In this document: one piece after another, positions 9,467 to 18,458 of the stretch
How positions within the stretch are numbered: position 1 is the first letter of the stretch
Layout: the number at the start of each line of letters is the position of its first letter
Notes under the pieces: generated by a model
Told to the model about the DNA's origin: nothing
The model's input: the letters and a program-made list of their open reading frames with translations, nothing else
Databases searched by the model: none
Translations under genes and position numbers: made by a program
From: Ectothiorhodospira shaposhnikovii
GTDB taxonomy: Bacteria > Pseudomonadota > Gammaproteobacteria > Ectothiorhodospirales > Ectothiorhodospiraceae
Direction: 5' to 3'
NCBI RefSeq assembly: GCF_016584105.1
Contig: NZ_NRSM01000010.1
Span: 52,432-116,431 of the forward strand
DNA: 64,000 nt

Positions 9467-10009
9467 TCAACTGTCTGCGCCCTGCCCGCCCTTGAGGCGG
9501 CCCAGCACGGCAAACGGGTTGTTCTCTTCTTTCTGCGCGGCCTTCACGTCCCGACCGTTGAACTCGGGCTGAAACCCGGCCTCGCATGCCTGCTCCGGGT
9601 GCAGGGGCACCACCGGCAGGCACAGCATCAGTTCATCTTCCACCAGCGCCACCAGATTCAGGCGCTCGTCACCGACCACCAGCACGTCTTCCTCGCCCAG
9701 GGCGCCGGCGGTCTGGCGATCTTCCTGCACCAGCTGCATCTCGAAACGGGTGTCCACCGGCAGGGCCATAGGCTCCAGACAGCGCTGACACAGGGGAGCC
9801 AGCTCGGCCACCACATGGCCGCTCAGCCGGGGGCGGCCCGACGGCACACGGTCAAAGCACAGCTCAACCCGGCACAGACCTTCGCCCGGTCGCCCCAGCG
9901 CCTCGGCCAGACGCGGCATGGCGGCAAGATCCAGCACACCGTCCAGGACACGGGACTTGTCCGCCAGGCGGAAGGGATCGACCAGTTCGGGTAGCAGGCT
10001 GTCGGACAT
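9467..10009 (-). CDS. yceD: YceD-family protein (DUF177), rRNA/ribosome-associated
   Basis: Small soluble protein of the YceD/DUF177 family, found next to rpmF in most bacteria; the E. coli and plant homologues are linked to 23S rRNA accumulation. The 180-residue sequence carries the family hallmark LCQRCLEPM near residue 95 and a C-terminal conserved segment (LVVGDERLNLVALVEDELMLCLPVVPLH). First gene of the yceD-rpmF unit, divergent from pycA. Confidence 0.9.
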   Translation of the reverse strand: MSDSLLPELVDPFRLADKSRVLDGVLDLAAMPRLAEALGRPGEGLCRVELCFDRVPSGRPRLSGHVVAELAPLCQRCLEPMALPVDTRFEMQLVQEDRQTAGALGEEDVLVVGDERLNLVALVEDELMLCLPVVPLHPEQACEAGFQPEFNGRDVKAAQKEENNPFAVLGRLKGGQGADS

Positions 10010-10092
10010 AAGCGCGCAATTCTAAAGGCGTTCTCGCACCAGTGTCAAAAGCAATCTCCCCCATGACCTGAAAACCGTGAATCGCGCCCCGA

Positions 10093-10122
10093 CTCCCCCT
10101 CTCCCTTCGGGAGAGAGGTGGG
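10093..10122. repeat. REP-like hairpin between yceD and pycA
   Basis: CCCCCTCTCCC-TTC-GGGAGAGAGG forms a stem of about 10 bases. Similar CT-rich/GA-rich palindromes occur at 26085-26122 and 39341-39371, so this looks like a dispersed intergenic repeat rather than a gene-specific signal. It sits in the divergent promoter region of yceD and pycA. Confidence 0.45.
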
Positions 10123-10221
10123 ATTATTCCGTTTCCATCAACAAGGGTGGCGCATATCGCCATGACCGTTTGCTTGAAAAGCCCTGCCCTGTTCAAGGAT
10201 ACTTAGTGCTTTGCTTATAAC

Positions 10222-11655
10222 GTGCGGGATGCTTGCGTGATAAATAAGTTACTGATTGCCAACCGCGGTGAGATCGCCGTCCGCATCATCCGTGCCTGCG
10301 CGGAAATGGGGATTACCTCGGTGGCGGTCTACACCGACGCCGACCGTCACGGTCTCCATGTCAAGAAGGCCGATGAATCCTACTCCCTCGGCCCCGATTC
10401 CCTGTCCGGTTATCTGAACGTGCATCGGCTGGTGAACGTGGCCCGCAGCGCCGGCTGCGATGCCATCCACCCCGGTTACGGCTTTTTGTCGGAAAACCCC
10501 CAGTTTGCCCAGACCTGTGCCCGGCGGGGCATCCGGTTCGTGGGGCCGGACGCTGACATCATCCGCCGCATGGGGGACAAGGTAGCCGCCCGCGAGGCCA
10601 TGATCGCCGCCGGCGTCCCCGTGGTCCCCGGCAGCGAAGGCAATCTCAAGGATGTGGAAGAAGCCGCCGCCCTGGCCCGGGAGATCGGCTATCCGGTCAT
10701 GCTCAAGGCCACCAACGGTGGCGGCGGTCGCGGCATCCGTCGCTGCGACGACGAGGCCGCCCTGCGCCGAAATTATGAGCGTGTACGCTCCGAGGCCACC
10801 AAGGCCTTCGGCAGCACCGAGATCTTCATGGAGAAGGCCATCATCAATCCGCGCCACATCGAGGTGCAGATCCTGGCCGACCGCCACGGCAACGTGATTC
10901 ACCTGTTCGAGCGCGACTGCTCCATCCAGCGCCGCCACCAGAAGCTGGTGGAAATCGCCCCCTCTCCCCAACTCTCCGAGGACCAGCGCCGGGAGGTGGG
11001 CGAACTGGCGGTACGGGCGGCCCGGGCGGTGAACTATGAAAATGCCGGTACGGTGGAGTTCCTCATGGACGCCGACGGTCGCTTCTACTTCATGGAGATG
11101 AACACCCGGCTGCAGGTGGAACACCCGGTCACCGAAATGATCACCGGCGTGGATATCGTGCAGGAACAGATCCGCGTGGCCTCGGGACTGCCCCTCACCT
11201 ACCCCCAGGATCAGATCACCCGGCGCGGATTCGCGGTGGAATTCCGCATCAACGCCGAGGATCCCAAGAACGACTTTCTGCCCAGTTTCGGCCGCATCAC
11301 CCGCTACTTCGCCCCCGGCGGACCGGGCGTGCGCACCGACGGCGCCATCTATACCGGCTACCACATCCCGCCTCACTATGACTCCATGTGCGCCAAGCTC
11401 GTCGTCTGGGCCATGGACTGGGACAGCCTGATCCGCCGTGCCCGGCGCGCCCTGGGCGACATGGGGGTCTACGGGGTGAAGACCACCATCCCCTATCACC
11501 TGGAAATCCTCAACAGCGAGGCCTTCCGCCAGGGCAGCTTCGACACCGGTTACGTGGATGCCCATCCGGAACTGACCGATTACTCCGTACGCCGCCCGAC
11601 CCGCGAACTGGCCGCCGTCATCGCCGCCGCCATCACGGCTCACAAGGGTCTTTAA
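10222..11655 (+). CDS. pycA: Pyruvate carboxylase subunit A (biotin carboxylase)
   Basis: ATP-dependent carboxylation of biotin on the partner subunit, the first half-reaction of two-subunit pyruvate carboxylase (pyruvate to oxaloacetate). Biotin carboxylase N-domain (KLLIANRGEIAVRIIRA), ATP-grasp with KATNGGGGRGIR near residue 160, MEMNTRLQVEHPVTE at about 290, and the C-terminal domain are all present. 477 residues. The annotated ATG (10222) has a poorly spaced ribosome site; a GTG at 10237 gives VINKLLIANRG, closer to family N-termini. Acetyl-CoA carboxylase AccC is the alternative, but the adjacent pycB settles the role. Confidence 0.92.
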   Translation: MRDACVINKLLIANRGEIAVRIIRACAEMGITSVAVYTDADRHGLHVKKADESYSLGPDSLSGYLNVHRLVNVARSAGCDAIHPGYGFLSENPQFAQTCARRGIRFVGPDADIIRRMGDKVAAREAMIAAGVPVVPGSEGNLKDVEEAAALAREIGYPVMLKATNGGGGRGIRRCDDEAALRRNYERVRSEATKAFGSTEIFMEKAIINPRHIEVQILADRHGNVIHLFERDCSIQRRHQKLVEIAPSPQLSEDQRREVGELAVRAARAVNYENAGTVEFLMDADGRFYFMEMNTRLQVEHPVTEMITGVDIVQEQIRVASGLPLTYPQDQITRRGFAVEFRINAEDPKNDFLPSFGRITRYFAPGGPGVRTDGAIYTGYHIPPHYDSMCAKLVVWAMDWDSLIRRARRALGDMGVYGVKTTIPYHLEILNSEAFRQGSFDTGYVDAHPELTDYSVRRPTRELAAVIAAAITAHKGL

Positions 11656-11673
11656 GACAAAAGGTATTGATAG

Positions 11674-13497
11674 ATGTCCAAGGTAACGATTACTGACCTG
11701 ACCCTGCGTGACGGCCACCAGAGCCTGATCGCCACCCGCATGCGCACGGAAGACATGCTCCCCATCTGCGAGAAGCTGGACGCGGTGGGGTTCTGGTCCC
11801 TGGAAGTCTGGGGCGGCGCCACCTTCGATACCTGCCTGCGGTTTCTGAAGGAAGACCCGTGGGAGCGCCTGCGCAAGCTGCGCGAGGCCCTGCCCAACAC
11901 CCCCTTGCAGATGCTGCTGCGGGGCCAGAACCTGCTGGGCTATCGCCATTATGCCGATGACGTGGTACGGGATTTCGTCGCCCGCTGCGCCGACAACGGC
12001 ATGGACGTCTTCCGCATCTTCGATGCCATGAACGACACCCGCAACGTGCGCGTCTCCATCGAGGCGGTGAAAAAGGCGGGCAAGCACGCCCAGGGCGCCA
12101 TCAGCTACACCACCAGCCCGGTGCATACCCTGGACCAGTTCGTGACCATGGCCCGGGAGATGGTGGAGATGGGCTGCGACAGCATCGCCATCAAGGACAT
12201 GGCGGGCCTGCTCACCCCCCGGGCCGCCGGCGAACTCACCGCCGCCCTGGTGGACGCGGTGAAGGTGCCCGTGCACCTGCATACCCACGCCACCGCGGGC
12301 CTGTCCGAGATGTGCCACCTCAAGGCCATCGAAAACGGCTGCAGCAACATCAATACCGCCATGTCCGCCTTTGCCGGCGGCACCAGCCATGCCCCCACCG
12401 AGAGCATGGTGGCGGCACTGCGGGATACCGAGTACGACACCGGTCTGGACCTGAACCTGCTGCAGGAGATCGGTTTCTATTTCCACGAAGTCCGCAAGAA
12501 GTATCATCAGTTCGAGAGCGAATACACCGGCGTGGATACCCGGGTGCAGACCACCCAGATCCCCGGTGGCATGATCTCCAACCTCATCAGCCAGCTCAAG
12601 GCCCAGGGTGCCCTGGACAAGGTGAACGCGGTGATGGCCGAAATCCCGCGGGTACGGGAGGATCTGGGCTATCCGCCCCTGGTCACCCCCACCTCCCAGA
12701 TCGTGGGCACCCAGGCAGTGATGAACGTCCTTACCGAGTCCCGCTACAAGACCATCACCAACGAGGTGAAGCTCTATCTGCAGGGCCGCTACGGCCGTAC
12801 CCCCGGCCACGTCAACAGCGTGGTCCGGCAAAAGGCCATCGGCCACGCCGACGTCATCGAGTGCCGGCCAGCGGATCTGCTGGAGGACGAAATGGACGCC
12901 CTGCGCGGCCAGATCGGCGAACTGGCCCACTCCGAGGAAGACGTCCTCATCTATGCCATGTTCCCCGAGATCGGCCGGGAGTTCCTGGAACAGCGACGCG
13001 ACGGCAAGCTGGTCCCCGAACCCCTGGAACCCCTGGGCGGCCAGGGCGAGGACAAGGTGGCCCCGGTGGAATTCAAGGCCACCCTGCATGGGGAGACCTA
13101 CCATATCAAGCTCACCGGCACCGGCCACAAGCGGGATCACATGCGTCCCTTCTACGTGACCGTCGACGGCATGCCGGAAGAGATCGTCATCGAAACCCTG
13201 GACGAGATCCTGGTGGACGGGGACAACGGCGCACGGCGCGGCGGCCCCCAGGGCAGCGGCCGCCCCCGGGCCACCAAGCCTGGCCATGTCACCACCTCCA
13301 TGCCGGGCACCATCATCGACGTGCTGGTCAAGGAAGGGGATACGGTCAAGCCCGGTGACGGCGTACTGATCCTGGAGGCCATGAAGATGGAAACCGAGGT
13401 CCAGGCCCCGGTGGGCGGCGTGGTCAGGGCCATTCACGTGTCCAAGGGCGACAGCGTCAACCCGGATGATGCCCTGGTGGAAATCGAGGAAGCCTGA
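11674..13497 (+). CDS. pycB: Pyruvate carboxylase subunit B (oxaloacetate decarboxylase alpha-type)
   Basis: Carboxyltransferase subunit with attached biotin domain. The HMGL-like TIM barrel starts [20 protein letters not shown] and carries the metal/biotin site segments ([26 protein letters not shown]). A conserved carboxylase domain follows, then a Gly/Arg-rich linker near 500, and a biotinyl domain with EAMKMET where K571 is the biotinylated lysine. It could equally be named OadA, but no beta or gamma sodium-pump subunit is present, so pyruvate carboxylase is preferred. 18 bases after pycA. Confidence 0.93.
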   Translation: MSKVTITDLTLRDGHQSLIATRMRTEDMLPICEKLDAVGFWSLEVWGGATFDTCLRFLKEDPWERLRKLREALPNTPLQMLLRGQNLLGYRHYADDVVRDFVARCADNGMDVFRIFDAMNDTRNVRVSIEAVKKAGKHAQGAISYTTSPVHTLDQFVTMAREMVEMGCDSIAIKDMAGLLTPRAAGELTAALVDAVKVPVHLHTHATAGLSEMCHLKAIENGCSNINTAMSAFAGGTSHAPTESMVAALRDTEYDTGLDLNLLQEIGFYFHEVRKKYHQFESEYTGVDTRVQTTQIPGGMISNLISQLKAQGALDKVNAVMAEIPRVREDLGYPPLVTPTSQIVGTQAVMNVLTESRYKTITNEVKLYLQGRYGRTPGHVNSVVRQKAIGHADVIECRPADLLEDEMDALRGQIGELAHSEEDVLIYAMFPEIGREFLEQRRDGKLVPEPLEPLGGQGEDKVAPVEFKATLHGETYHIKLTGTGHKRDHMRPFYVTVDGMPEEIVIETLDEILVDGDNGARRGGPQGSGRPRATKPGHVTTSMPGTIIDVLVKEGDTVKPGDGVLILEAMKMETEVQAPVGGVVRAIHVSKGDSVNPDDALVEIEEA

Positions 13498-14111
13498 TGG
13501 TGATGGCACAGGCGGCACGCACCCTGGTTCTGGCCTCCACCTCACCGTTCCGGCGCGAATTGCTGGAACGGCTGGGGTTGCCGTTTTCGACCTGCGCCCC
13601 GGACGTGGATGAGACCCCCCTACCGGGGGAGTCTCCCGCGGCCATGGTGGCCCGCCTGGCCCGGGCCAAGGCGGAAGCGGTCCGGGACCGATTTCCCGAC
13701 GCCCTCATCATCGGCTCGGACCAGTGCGCGGAACTCGATGGAAAGATACTGGGCAAGCCCGGCAACCATGAACGGGCCGTCGCCCAGTTGAGCGCGGCCT
13801 CGGGACGCAGCGTGGCCTTTCATACCGGACTGTGCCTGCTGGATACCGGAAGCGGTGAGAGACAGGAGGCGGTGGAACCCTTCCGGGTACACTTTCGCAC
13901 CCTGGGCCGGGAAGAGATCGAGGATTACGTGCGCCGGGAACAGCCCTACGGCTGTGCCGGCAGCTTCAAGTCGGAAGGATTGGGCATTGCACTGTTCGAG
14001 CGCATGGAGGGTGATGACCCCACGGCCCTGATCGGACTGCCCCTGATCCGCCTGTGCCGGATGCTTGTCCACATCGGGATGCCGGTCTTGAAACTCTCGG
14101 CAACCGACTGA
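13497..14111 (+). CDS. maf: Maf-family nucleotide pyrophosphatase
   Basis: House-cleaning NTP pyrophosphatase hydrolysing non-canonical or modified nucleotides. The family N-terminus [19 protein letters not shown] is followed by [22 protein letters not shown] with the catalytic aspartate region, and [17 protein letters not shown]. Close to the YceF (7-methyl-GTP) subgroup. Its ATG at 13497 shares one base with the pycB TGA; a second ATG at 13503 is also possible. It ends the pycA-pycB-maf unit. Confidence 0.93.
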   Translation: MVMAQAARTLVLASTSPFRRELLERLGLPFSTCAPDVDETPLPGESPAAMVARLARAKAEAVRDRFPDALIIGSDQCAELDGKILGKPGNHERAVAQLSAASGRSVAFHTGLCLLDTGSGERQEAVEPFRVHFRTLGREEIEDYVRREQPYGCAGSFKSEGLGIALFERMEGDDPTALIGLPLIRLCRMLVHIGMPVLKLSATD

Positions 14112-14152
14112 CCTTGTAACTGCCCAGGGCGGTCATTCCCGCTCCGGGCAGT

Positions 14153-14221
14153 CGCTCCCGCGAAAGCGGGAACCCGGTCAGGCGCACAAACCCTGGACTC
14201 CCGCTTTCGCGGGAGTGACGG
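14153..14221. repeat. REP-like palindrome pair
   Basis: Two inverted copies of a short palindrome, CTCCCGCGAAAGCGGGA (14154-14170) and CTCCCGCTTTCGCGGGAG (14198-14215), face each other. The same core is found at 17631-17651, with variants at 47251-47337 and 53275-53293. This is a dispersed REP-type element occupying the 218-base gap between maf and the FHA gene, which holds no ORF. Confidence 0.75.
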
Positions 14222-14329
14222 GAAGGATACTCCGGGGGTAACGAAAAGCCCCTCCAGGGCGCGGGCGGCAAGTGGACGCAGAACTTCCTTACAATGGCCT
14301 TTAATCCGAAGAGGGATACTCGCTACTTG

Positions 14330-14755
14330 CTAGTGAGGCACGGAAAACGCCACCAGATCCACATCACCCTCCACCACGGAACGCCCAAGGCTGATGACGC
14401 CCTCACCCACCAGCGGCAGTTCTTCCCCGTTCAGCAGGCAGATCTCTTCCATGCCGTGCACGCGAACATACGTACCGTTGGTACTCTGGTCCACCAGCAC
14501 AAACTTACCCTTCCGATAGATCACCCGGGCGTGGTGCCGTGAGGCAACGGGTACATTGACCACAAGATCGCAGTCGGGACTGCGACCCACCACAAACACC
14601 CGTGCCCCGGCCTTGAAATCATGCTTCTCACCATGCACCGAAAACGTCATGACCGCATTGAGGTTGTACAGGGCACGCACGGCATCTGCACTGATGCGCT
14701 GTGTCGGAGAGCCTTCTTCATAGTCGTCATCCGGGATGCCGGAAGAGGAATTCAT
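14330..14755 (-). CDS. FHA-domain protein
   Basis: Small cytoplasmic protein of 141 residues with one forkhead-associated domain (about residues 45-130) that binds phosphothreonine peptides. The FHA signature residues are clear: VVGRSPDCDLVV, SRHHARV and STNGTYV. No kinase, phosphatase or secretion gene lies next to it, so its partner is unknown. AAGGTGA lies 7 bases upstream of ATG 14755. Confidence 0.88.
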   Translation of the reverse strand: MNSSSGIPDDDYEEGSPTQRISADAVRALYNLNAVMTFSVHGEKHDFKAGARVFVVGRSPDCDLVVNVPVASRHHARVIYRKGKFVLVDQSTNGTYVRVHGMEEICLLNGEELPLVGEGVISLGRSVVEGDVDLVAFSVPH

Positions 14756-14920
14756 CTGGGAATCACCTTGGTCGGCAATAGGTCATCTGCCTATTATGTC
14801 CTGAGTCCTGAAAAATGTTCTGTGATCGTCTGCAGAATTCATACAAAAACGGCGGAAAGAGACAACCACCATCAGGTTCACTATCCTTTACAGTGTAACG
14901 CATAGCCGGGGACATGACAG

Positions 14921-15865
14921 ATGACCAGACTCAATACCGTGGGCATCATTGGCACGGGCAATGTGGGTATCGCCGCCGCCTACTCCCTGTTCCAGCGGCA
15001 GGTCACAAGCCGCCTCATCCTGCTGGACAGGGACCGGAGAAGGGCCGAGGGCGAGGCCATGGATCTGATGCATGGGCAATCGCTGGTGGGTCGGGTTTCG
15101 GTCCTGGCCGGGGATTACCCGGATCTTTCCGAGTGCGGCGTGATCGTGATCACGGCCGGGGTCAGCCAGAAACCGGGGGAATCCCGTCTGGAACTGCTCA
15201 ACCGCAATACTGCCGTCTTCAGGGAAATCGCCGCCCAGCTGGATCACCATGCCCCGGAAGCGATACTGGTCATTGCCACCAATCCGGTGGATATCCTGAC
15301 CCATGTGATGCAACACCTGAGCCGACGCCCGCCGGAACGTATCATCGGTACCGGCACCATGCTCGACACCTCCAGATTCCGGGCTGCCCTGGGTGATCAC
15401 TATGGGGTAGACCCCCGCTCCGTCCACGCCTACATCATGGGAGAACATGGTGATTCGGAAGTCCCGATCTGGAGCACCGCCAAGGTGGGAGGACTGAGCA
15501 TCCATCAGCAAACCATCAACGGCAGGGATTTCGATGCCCAGGCCATGCAACGTCTGTTCCTGGGAGTGAAAAACGCCGCCTACGACATCATTGCACGCAA
15601 GGGCTACACCAACACCGCCATTGGCCTGGTGATCAGTCACCTGGTCAGGGTGATCCTGGAGGACCAAAAGAGCGTCCTGCCGGTGAGCGTCAACCCTGAC
15701 GGAACCTATGGCCTGCAGGGCGTCTGCCTGAGCATCCCCTGCATCATTGGACGGGACGGCATCGAAGCCCAGGTTGCCCCGTTACTCAACCCGGAAGAAC
15801 TCAAGGGCATGCAGGATTCCGCCGACGTCCTCAGGCGCAGCCTGCAGGGTGTTCAACTGGCCTGA
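14921..15865 (+). CDS. ldh: L-lactate dehydrogenase
   Basis: NAD-dependent 2-hydroxyacid oxidoreductase. Rossmann motif GIIGTGNVGIAAA at residues 8-20; the substrate loop reads AGVSQKPGESRL with glutamine at the specificity position (arginine would mean malate dehydrogenase), and the catalytic D/R/H set appears as LDTSRFR and GEHGDSE. 314 residues, the normal length. GGGGA lies 8 bases before the ATG. No lactate permease is adjacent. Assignment to lactate rather than malate rests on the glutamine. Confidence 0.9.
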   Translation: MTRLNTVGIIGTGNVGIAAAYSLFQRQVTSRLILLDRDRRRAEGEAMDLMHGQSLVGRVSVLAGDYPDLSECGVIVITAGVSQKPGESRLELLNRNTAVFREIAAQLDHHAPEAILVIATNPVDILTHVMQHLSRRPPERIIGTGTMLDTSRFRAALGDHYGVDPRSVHAYIMGEHGDSEVPIWSTAKVGGLSIHQQTINGRDFDAQAMQRLFLGVKNAAYDIIARKGYTNTAIGLVISHLVRVILEDQKSVLPVSVNPDGTYGLQGVCLSIPCIIGRDGIEAQVAPLLNPEELKGMQDSADVLRRSLQGVQLA

Positions 15866-15974
15866 TTCCATGTAGCGGATGATTGTATCGAAGGGCGGAT
15901 TTCATTAATCTGCCCCTCGCTCGGGCTTTGGCCCGCCTTTCCAGCCGCAATTGAGCACCCGGGAGTCCCAGACC

Positions 15975-16802
15975 ATGCAAGCCGAGGCCGGCCTTCGCGC
16001 CCGAGTGGGCGCCTTCATCGAATCCGATCGCATTCAACGCATCATCATTGCGCTGATCCTGATCAATGCAGCGATACTTGGTCTGGCCACTTCACCCACA
16101 CTCATGGAAATGGCCGGCCCATGGCTGATGAATGCCGACCGCGTCATCCTGGGGGTGTTCGTGGTGGAGATCCTGCTCAAGCTCTACGCCCAGGGCCTGA
16201 GCTTCTTCCGCCGCCCCTGGAACGTCTTCGACTTCCTGGTGGTGACCATTGCCCTGATTCCCACCACCGGCCCGCTGGCCGTACTGCGTGTCCTGCGTGT
16301 CCTGCGCCTGGTATCCATGGTGCCCAAGCTGCGCTTCATCGTCGAGGCGCTGCTCAAGGCGATCCCCGGCATCCTGTCCATCTTCGGGCTGCTGATCCTG
16401 CTTTTCTACGTGTTCGCGGTCATCGCCACCGGCCTGTTCGGCTACTCCTATCCGGAGTGGTTCGGTCACCTGGGCAGATCCATGTATACCCTGTTCCAGG
16501 TGATGACCCTGGAGAGCTGGTCCATGGGCATCTCCCGTCCGGTGATGGAAACCTATCCCTGGGCCTGGGTGTTCTTCGTGCCCTTCATCCTGATCGCCAC
16601 ATTCACCATACTCAACCTGTTCATTGCCATCATCGTGAACACCATGCAGTCCATGCAGGAGGAGCAGCAGAAATTCGAGCATGACACCATCGAAGAGGTG
16701 GTGCATACGGAAAACGCCCAGCTCCACGAAGACCTAAAGGCCCTGCGCCAGGAGATCTCGGCCCTGCGGCAGGAAATCTCGCAACTGCGCGGCAAGGAAT
16801 AG
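15975..16802 (+). CDS. Bacterial voltage-gated sodium channel (NavBac type)
   Basis: Single-domain six-transmembrane channel forming homotetramers. From ATG 15975 (GGGAG 9 bases upstream) the protein is 275 residues. S1-S3 span about 21-96, and the S4 voltage sensor at 98-120 carries R105, R108, R111, K118 and R120 at roughly three-residue spacing. The pore filter is TLESWSM (178-184), the sodium-selective NavBac signature. S6 at about 200-225 is followed by an acidic neck and a C-terminal coiled coil (LHEDLKALRQEISALRQEI) typical of the tetramerising tail. Known relatives (for example NaChBac, NavAe) occur in alkaliphilic or marine bacteria and support motility and pH homeostasis. Confidence 0.93.
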   Translation: MQAEAGLRARVGAFIESDRIQRIIIALILINAAILGLATSPTLMEMAGPWLMNADRVILGVFVVEILLKLYAQGLSFFRRPWNVFDFLVVTIALIPTTGPLAVLRVLRVLRLVSMVPKLRFIVEALLKAIPGILSIFGLLILLFYVFAVIATGLFGYSYPEWFGHLGRSMYTLFQVMTLESWSMGISRPVMETYPWAWVFFVPFILIATFTILNLFIAIIVNTMQSMQEEQQKFEHDTIEEVVHTENAQLHEDLKALRQEISALRQEISQLRGKE

Positions 16803-16859
16803 GCCGCGCCATCAACAACCCGGCCCGCCCTCAAGGACAGGCCGGGCAGGAGGCGACCA

Positions 16860-17048
16860 GTGCGCGAAGAAAACACATCCACGGACAACCCTCAGCTCCA
16901 TGACGGATCCGAACGGCGCAAGGGAGAGCGGCGCAAGCTGCCCGATCGCAGGGAAATGATCCGTTTCGAGCTGGAAAAGGAGCCCCGCAGATCCGGCAGG
17001 GACCGGCGCAGGAGCCGGCAGGACCTGTGGGAAAGACGGGATTTCTAG
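16860..17048 (+). CDS. Small arginine-rich protein of unknown function
   Basis: GTG-started 62-residue frame following the channel gene after 57 bases. Highly charged, with repeated R-R/K clusters (SERRKGERRKLPDRREM and RRSGRDRRRSRQ) around a central MIRFELEK. I do not recognise a named family, although similar short RRxxERR...DRREMIRFE proteins seem to occur in gammaproteobacteria. Its codon use matches the neighbours and it stops just before the convergent ArsR gene. Nucleic-acid or anionic-lipid binding would fit the charge, but nothing proves it. Confidence 0.5.
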   Translation: MREENTSTDNPQLHDGSERRKGERRKLPDRREMIRFELEKEPRRSGRDRRRSRQDLWERRDF

Positions 17049-17049
17049 T

Positions 17050-17403
17050 TCACGCGGCGCAGCCCCTCCCGGGGCGGCCATCCATGGCATCAAGACGCGA
17101 GCGGTCTTCGCTGTAAGGACTCATGCCGCCACAGGCCGCTGTCGTCTGCCGCAGCACTTCCCGCACCCAGGCCGGCAGCGCGGGATTGATGCGATAGAAG
17201 ATCCATTGGCCCCGACGCTGGTCGGCCACCAGCCCACTCTCCCGCAGCAACGCCAGATGACGTGACATCTTCGGCTGCGGCACACCGATGGCGTGGGTGA
17301 GCTCGCACACGCACAGGACATCCTCCTCGTCGAGGAGGACCAGGCACCTCAGGCGGGTGGAATCGGACAGGGCCTTGAACACGGATTCCGGCGAGATCGT
17401 CAT
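17050..17403 (-). CDS. ArsR-family transcriptional regulator
   Basis: Winged-helix repressor of 117 residues. Helices SVFKALSDSTRLRCLVLL and the recognition region QPKMSRHLALLRESGLV are typical. It carries VLCVCELTHAIG, the CVC metalloid motif of classical ArsR proteins, so As(III)/Sb(III) sensing is possible. However no arsenate reductase or arsenite pump is adjacent; the nearest genes are a small membrane protein and ubiG. The C-terminal 20 residues (GMSPYSEDRSRLD...) are not conserved in the family. Confidence 0.88.
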   Translation of the reverse strand: MTISPESVFKALSDSTRLRCLVLLDEEDVLCVCELTHAIGVPQPKMSRHLALLRESGLVADQRRGQWIFYRINPALPAWVREVLRQTTAACGGMSPYSEDRSRLDAMDGRPGRGCAA

Positions 17404-17472
17404 GGGGGGTGACTATAGGCCAAGGGCAAACCCGGGAACAAGCCGCTGCCGACGCTCACCAGCGGGTGACGC

Positions 17473-17610
17473 TCACTCCCGCCCGTCCCGACCGTACACC
17501 ACCACATAGGCCCCGTAGAGAAACAGCACGCCGCCCGCCACGATGACAGGCATGGATCCCAGCAGGAAACCCACATGGCCCAGGGCATATCCGATCACGA
17601 ACCACCACAT
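17473..17610 (-). CDS. Small membrane protein
   Basis: 45-codon frame starting ATG 17610 with GAGGAG seven bases upstream. The peptide MWWFVIGYALGHVGFLLGS followed by MPVIVAGGVLFLYGAYVVVYG is almost wholly hydrophobic, consistent with one or two membrane helices and a short charged tail (RDGRE). It begins inside the last codons of ubiG, overlapping by 16 bases in another frame, and ends before arsR. Not a family I can name; support comes from the ribosome site, hydrophobic pattern and placement. Confidence 0.5.
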   Translation of the reverse strand: MWWFVIGYALGHVGFLLGSMPVIVAGGVLFLYGAYVVVYGRDGRE

Positions 17611-18458
17611 GTGCGACTCCTCGACTCCGTCACTCCCGCGAAAGCGGGAGTCCGGGTTGTCATCAGCATATAGTTCACCCCCATGTAGCCGGTGAGGTGC
17701 ATGCCGCGGTTGAAGGGATTGACCCTGACACCGGTCCGCTCCAGCACCCGCAAGTCGTCCGGCGCCAGCAGCGCCTCCAGTTCCGCGGGTTTTGGAAAAC
17801 GGCGCCACTGATGGGTGCCTCGGGGCAACCAGCGCAGGATGTATTCTGCCCCCAGGATGGCCACGATGAACGACACCGGGTTGCGGTTGATGGTGGCAAT
17901 GAAGCTGTACCCTCCCGGCCTGACCAGCCGGTTGCAGGCGGCCATGAAGCCCGGCAGATCCGCCACATGCTCCACCACTTCCATGTTCAGCACCACATCG
18001 TACTGTTCTCCGCGGGCGGCCAGGGTCTCAACAGGCACCGCCTCGTAATGGATGTCCAGTCCGGAATGACCGGCATGCAGCCGCGCCACGGCGATGTTTC
18101 TTTCGGTCACATCCACTCCCTCGACCCGGGCGCCCAGACGGGCCATGGACTCGCTGAGGATGCCGCCGCCGCAGCCGATGTCCAGCAGGCGCAGACCCTC
18201 CAGGGGGCGGGACACCGCTGGGTCGCGGCCCAGATGGGCACAAAGCCGGTTGCAAATGTAATCAGTGCGCAACCGGTTGAGGGTGTGCAGGGGCCAGAAG
18301 GGGCCGCTTTCATCCCACCAGCGATCCGCCAGCGCGGTATAACGGGCCACTTCCTCCGGGTCGATGGAAGACGGCTTGAGGGCTTCAGGCGAGTTCACGT
18401 TGGCTCCGGTGACTGGATCAATGAAGATTCTATTCCTGTTCGGCCATTGCAGGGGCAC
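17595..18458 (-). CDS. ubiG: Ubiquinone biosynthesis O-methyltransferase UbiG
   Basis: SAM-dependent enzyme performing both O-methylations in ubiquinone synthesis. SAM motif I is LRLLDIGCGGGILSESMARLG; other family segments are RWWDESGPFWPLHTLNRLR and LNMEVVEHVADLPGF. The body ends at GVNYMLMTTR; the last 18 residues (TPAFAGVTESRSRTCGGS) are read through a REP-like palindrome, which often encodes TPAFAGVTE. A GTG directly after the upstream stop (18458) gives 287 residues; a GTG at 18402 would fit the usual length of about 240 better, so the start is uncertain. Confidence 0.92.
   Translation of the reverse strand: MPLQWPNRNRIFIDPVTGANVNSPEALKPSSIDPEEVARYTALADRWWDESGPFWPLHTLNRLRTDYICNRLCAHLGRDPAVSRPLEGLRLLDIGCGGGILSESMARLGARVEGVDVTERNIAVARLHAGHSGLDIHYEAVPVETLAARGEQYDVVLNMEVVEHVADLPGFMAACNRLVRPGGYSFIATINRNPVSFIVAILGAEYILRWLPRGTHQWRRFPKPAELEALLAPDDLRVLERTGVRVNPFNRGMHLTGYMGVNYMLMTTRTPAFAGVTESRSRTCGGS
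17629..17655. repeat. REP-like palindrome inside the ubiG 3' end
   Basis: CACTCCCGCGAAAGCGGGAG (17631-17650) is the same palindrome as at 14153-14221. Here it is in frame within ubiG and supplies its C-terminal tail. Confidence 0.7.

Noticed and set aside
10249..13545. A 1098-codon open frame on the minus strand opposite pycA and pycB
   Set aside because: It is the antisense shadow of two well-supported genes in GC-rich DNA, with low-complexity G/H/D/V composition and no family pattern.
14921..15865. Malate dehydrogenase as an alternative name for the lactate dehydrogenase gene
   Set aside because: The substrate-specificity position is glutamine (AGVSQKPGESR), not arginine, which favours lactate.
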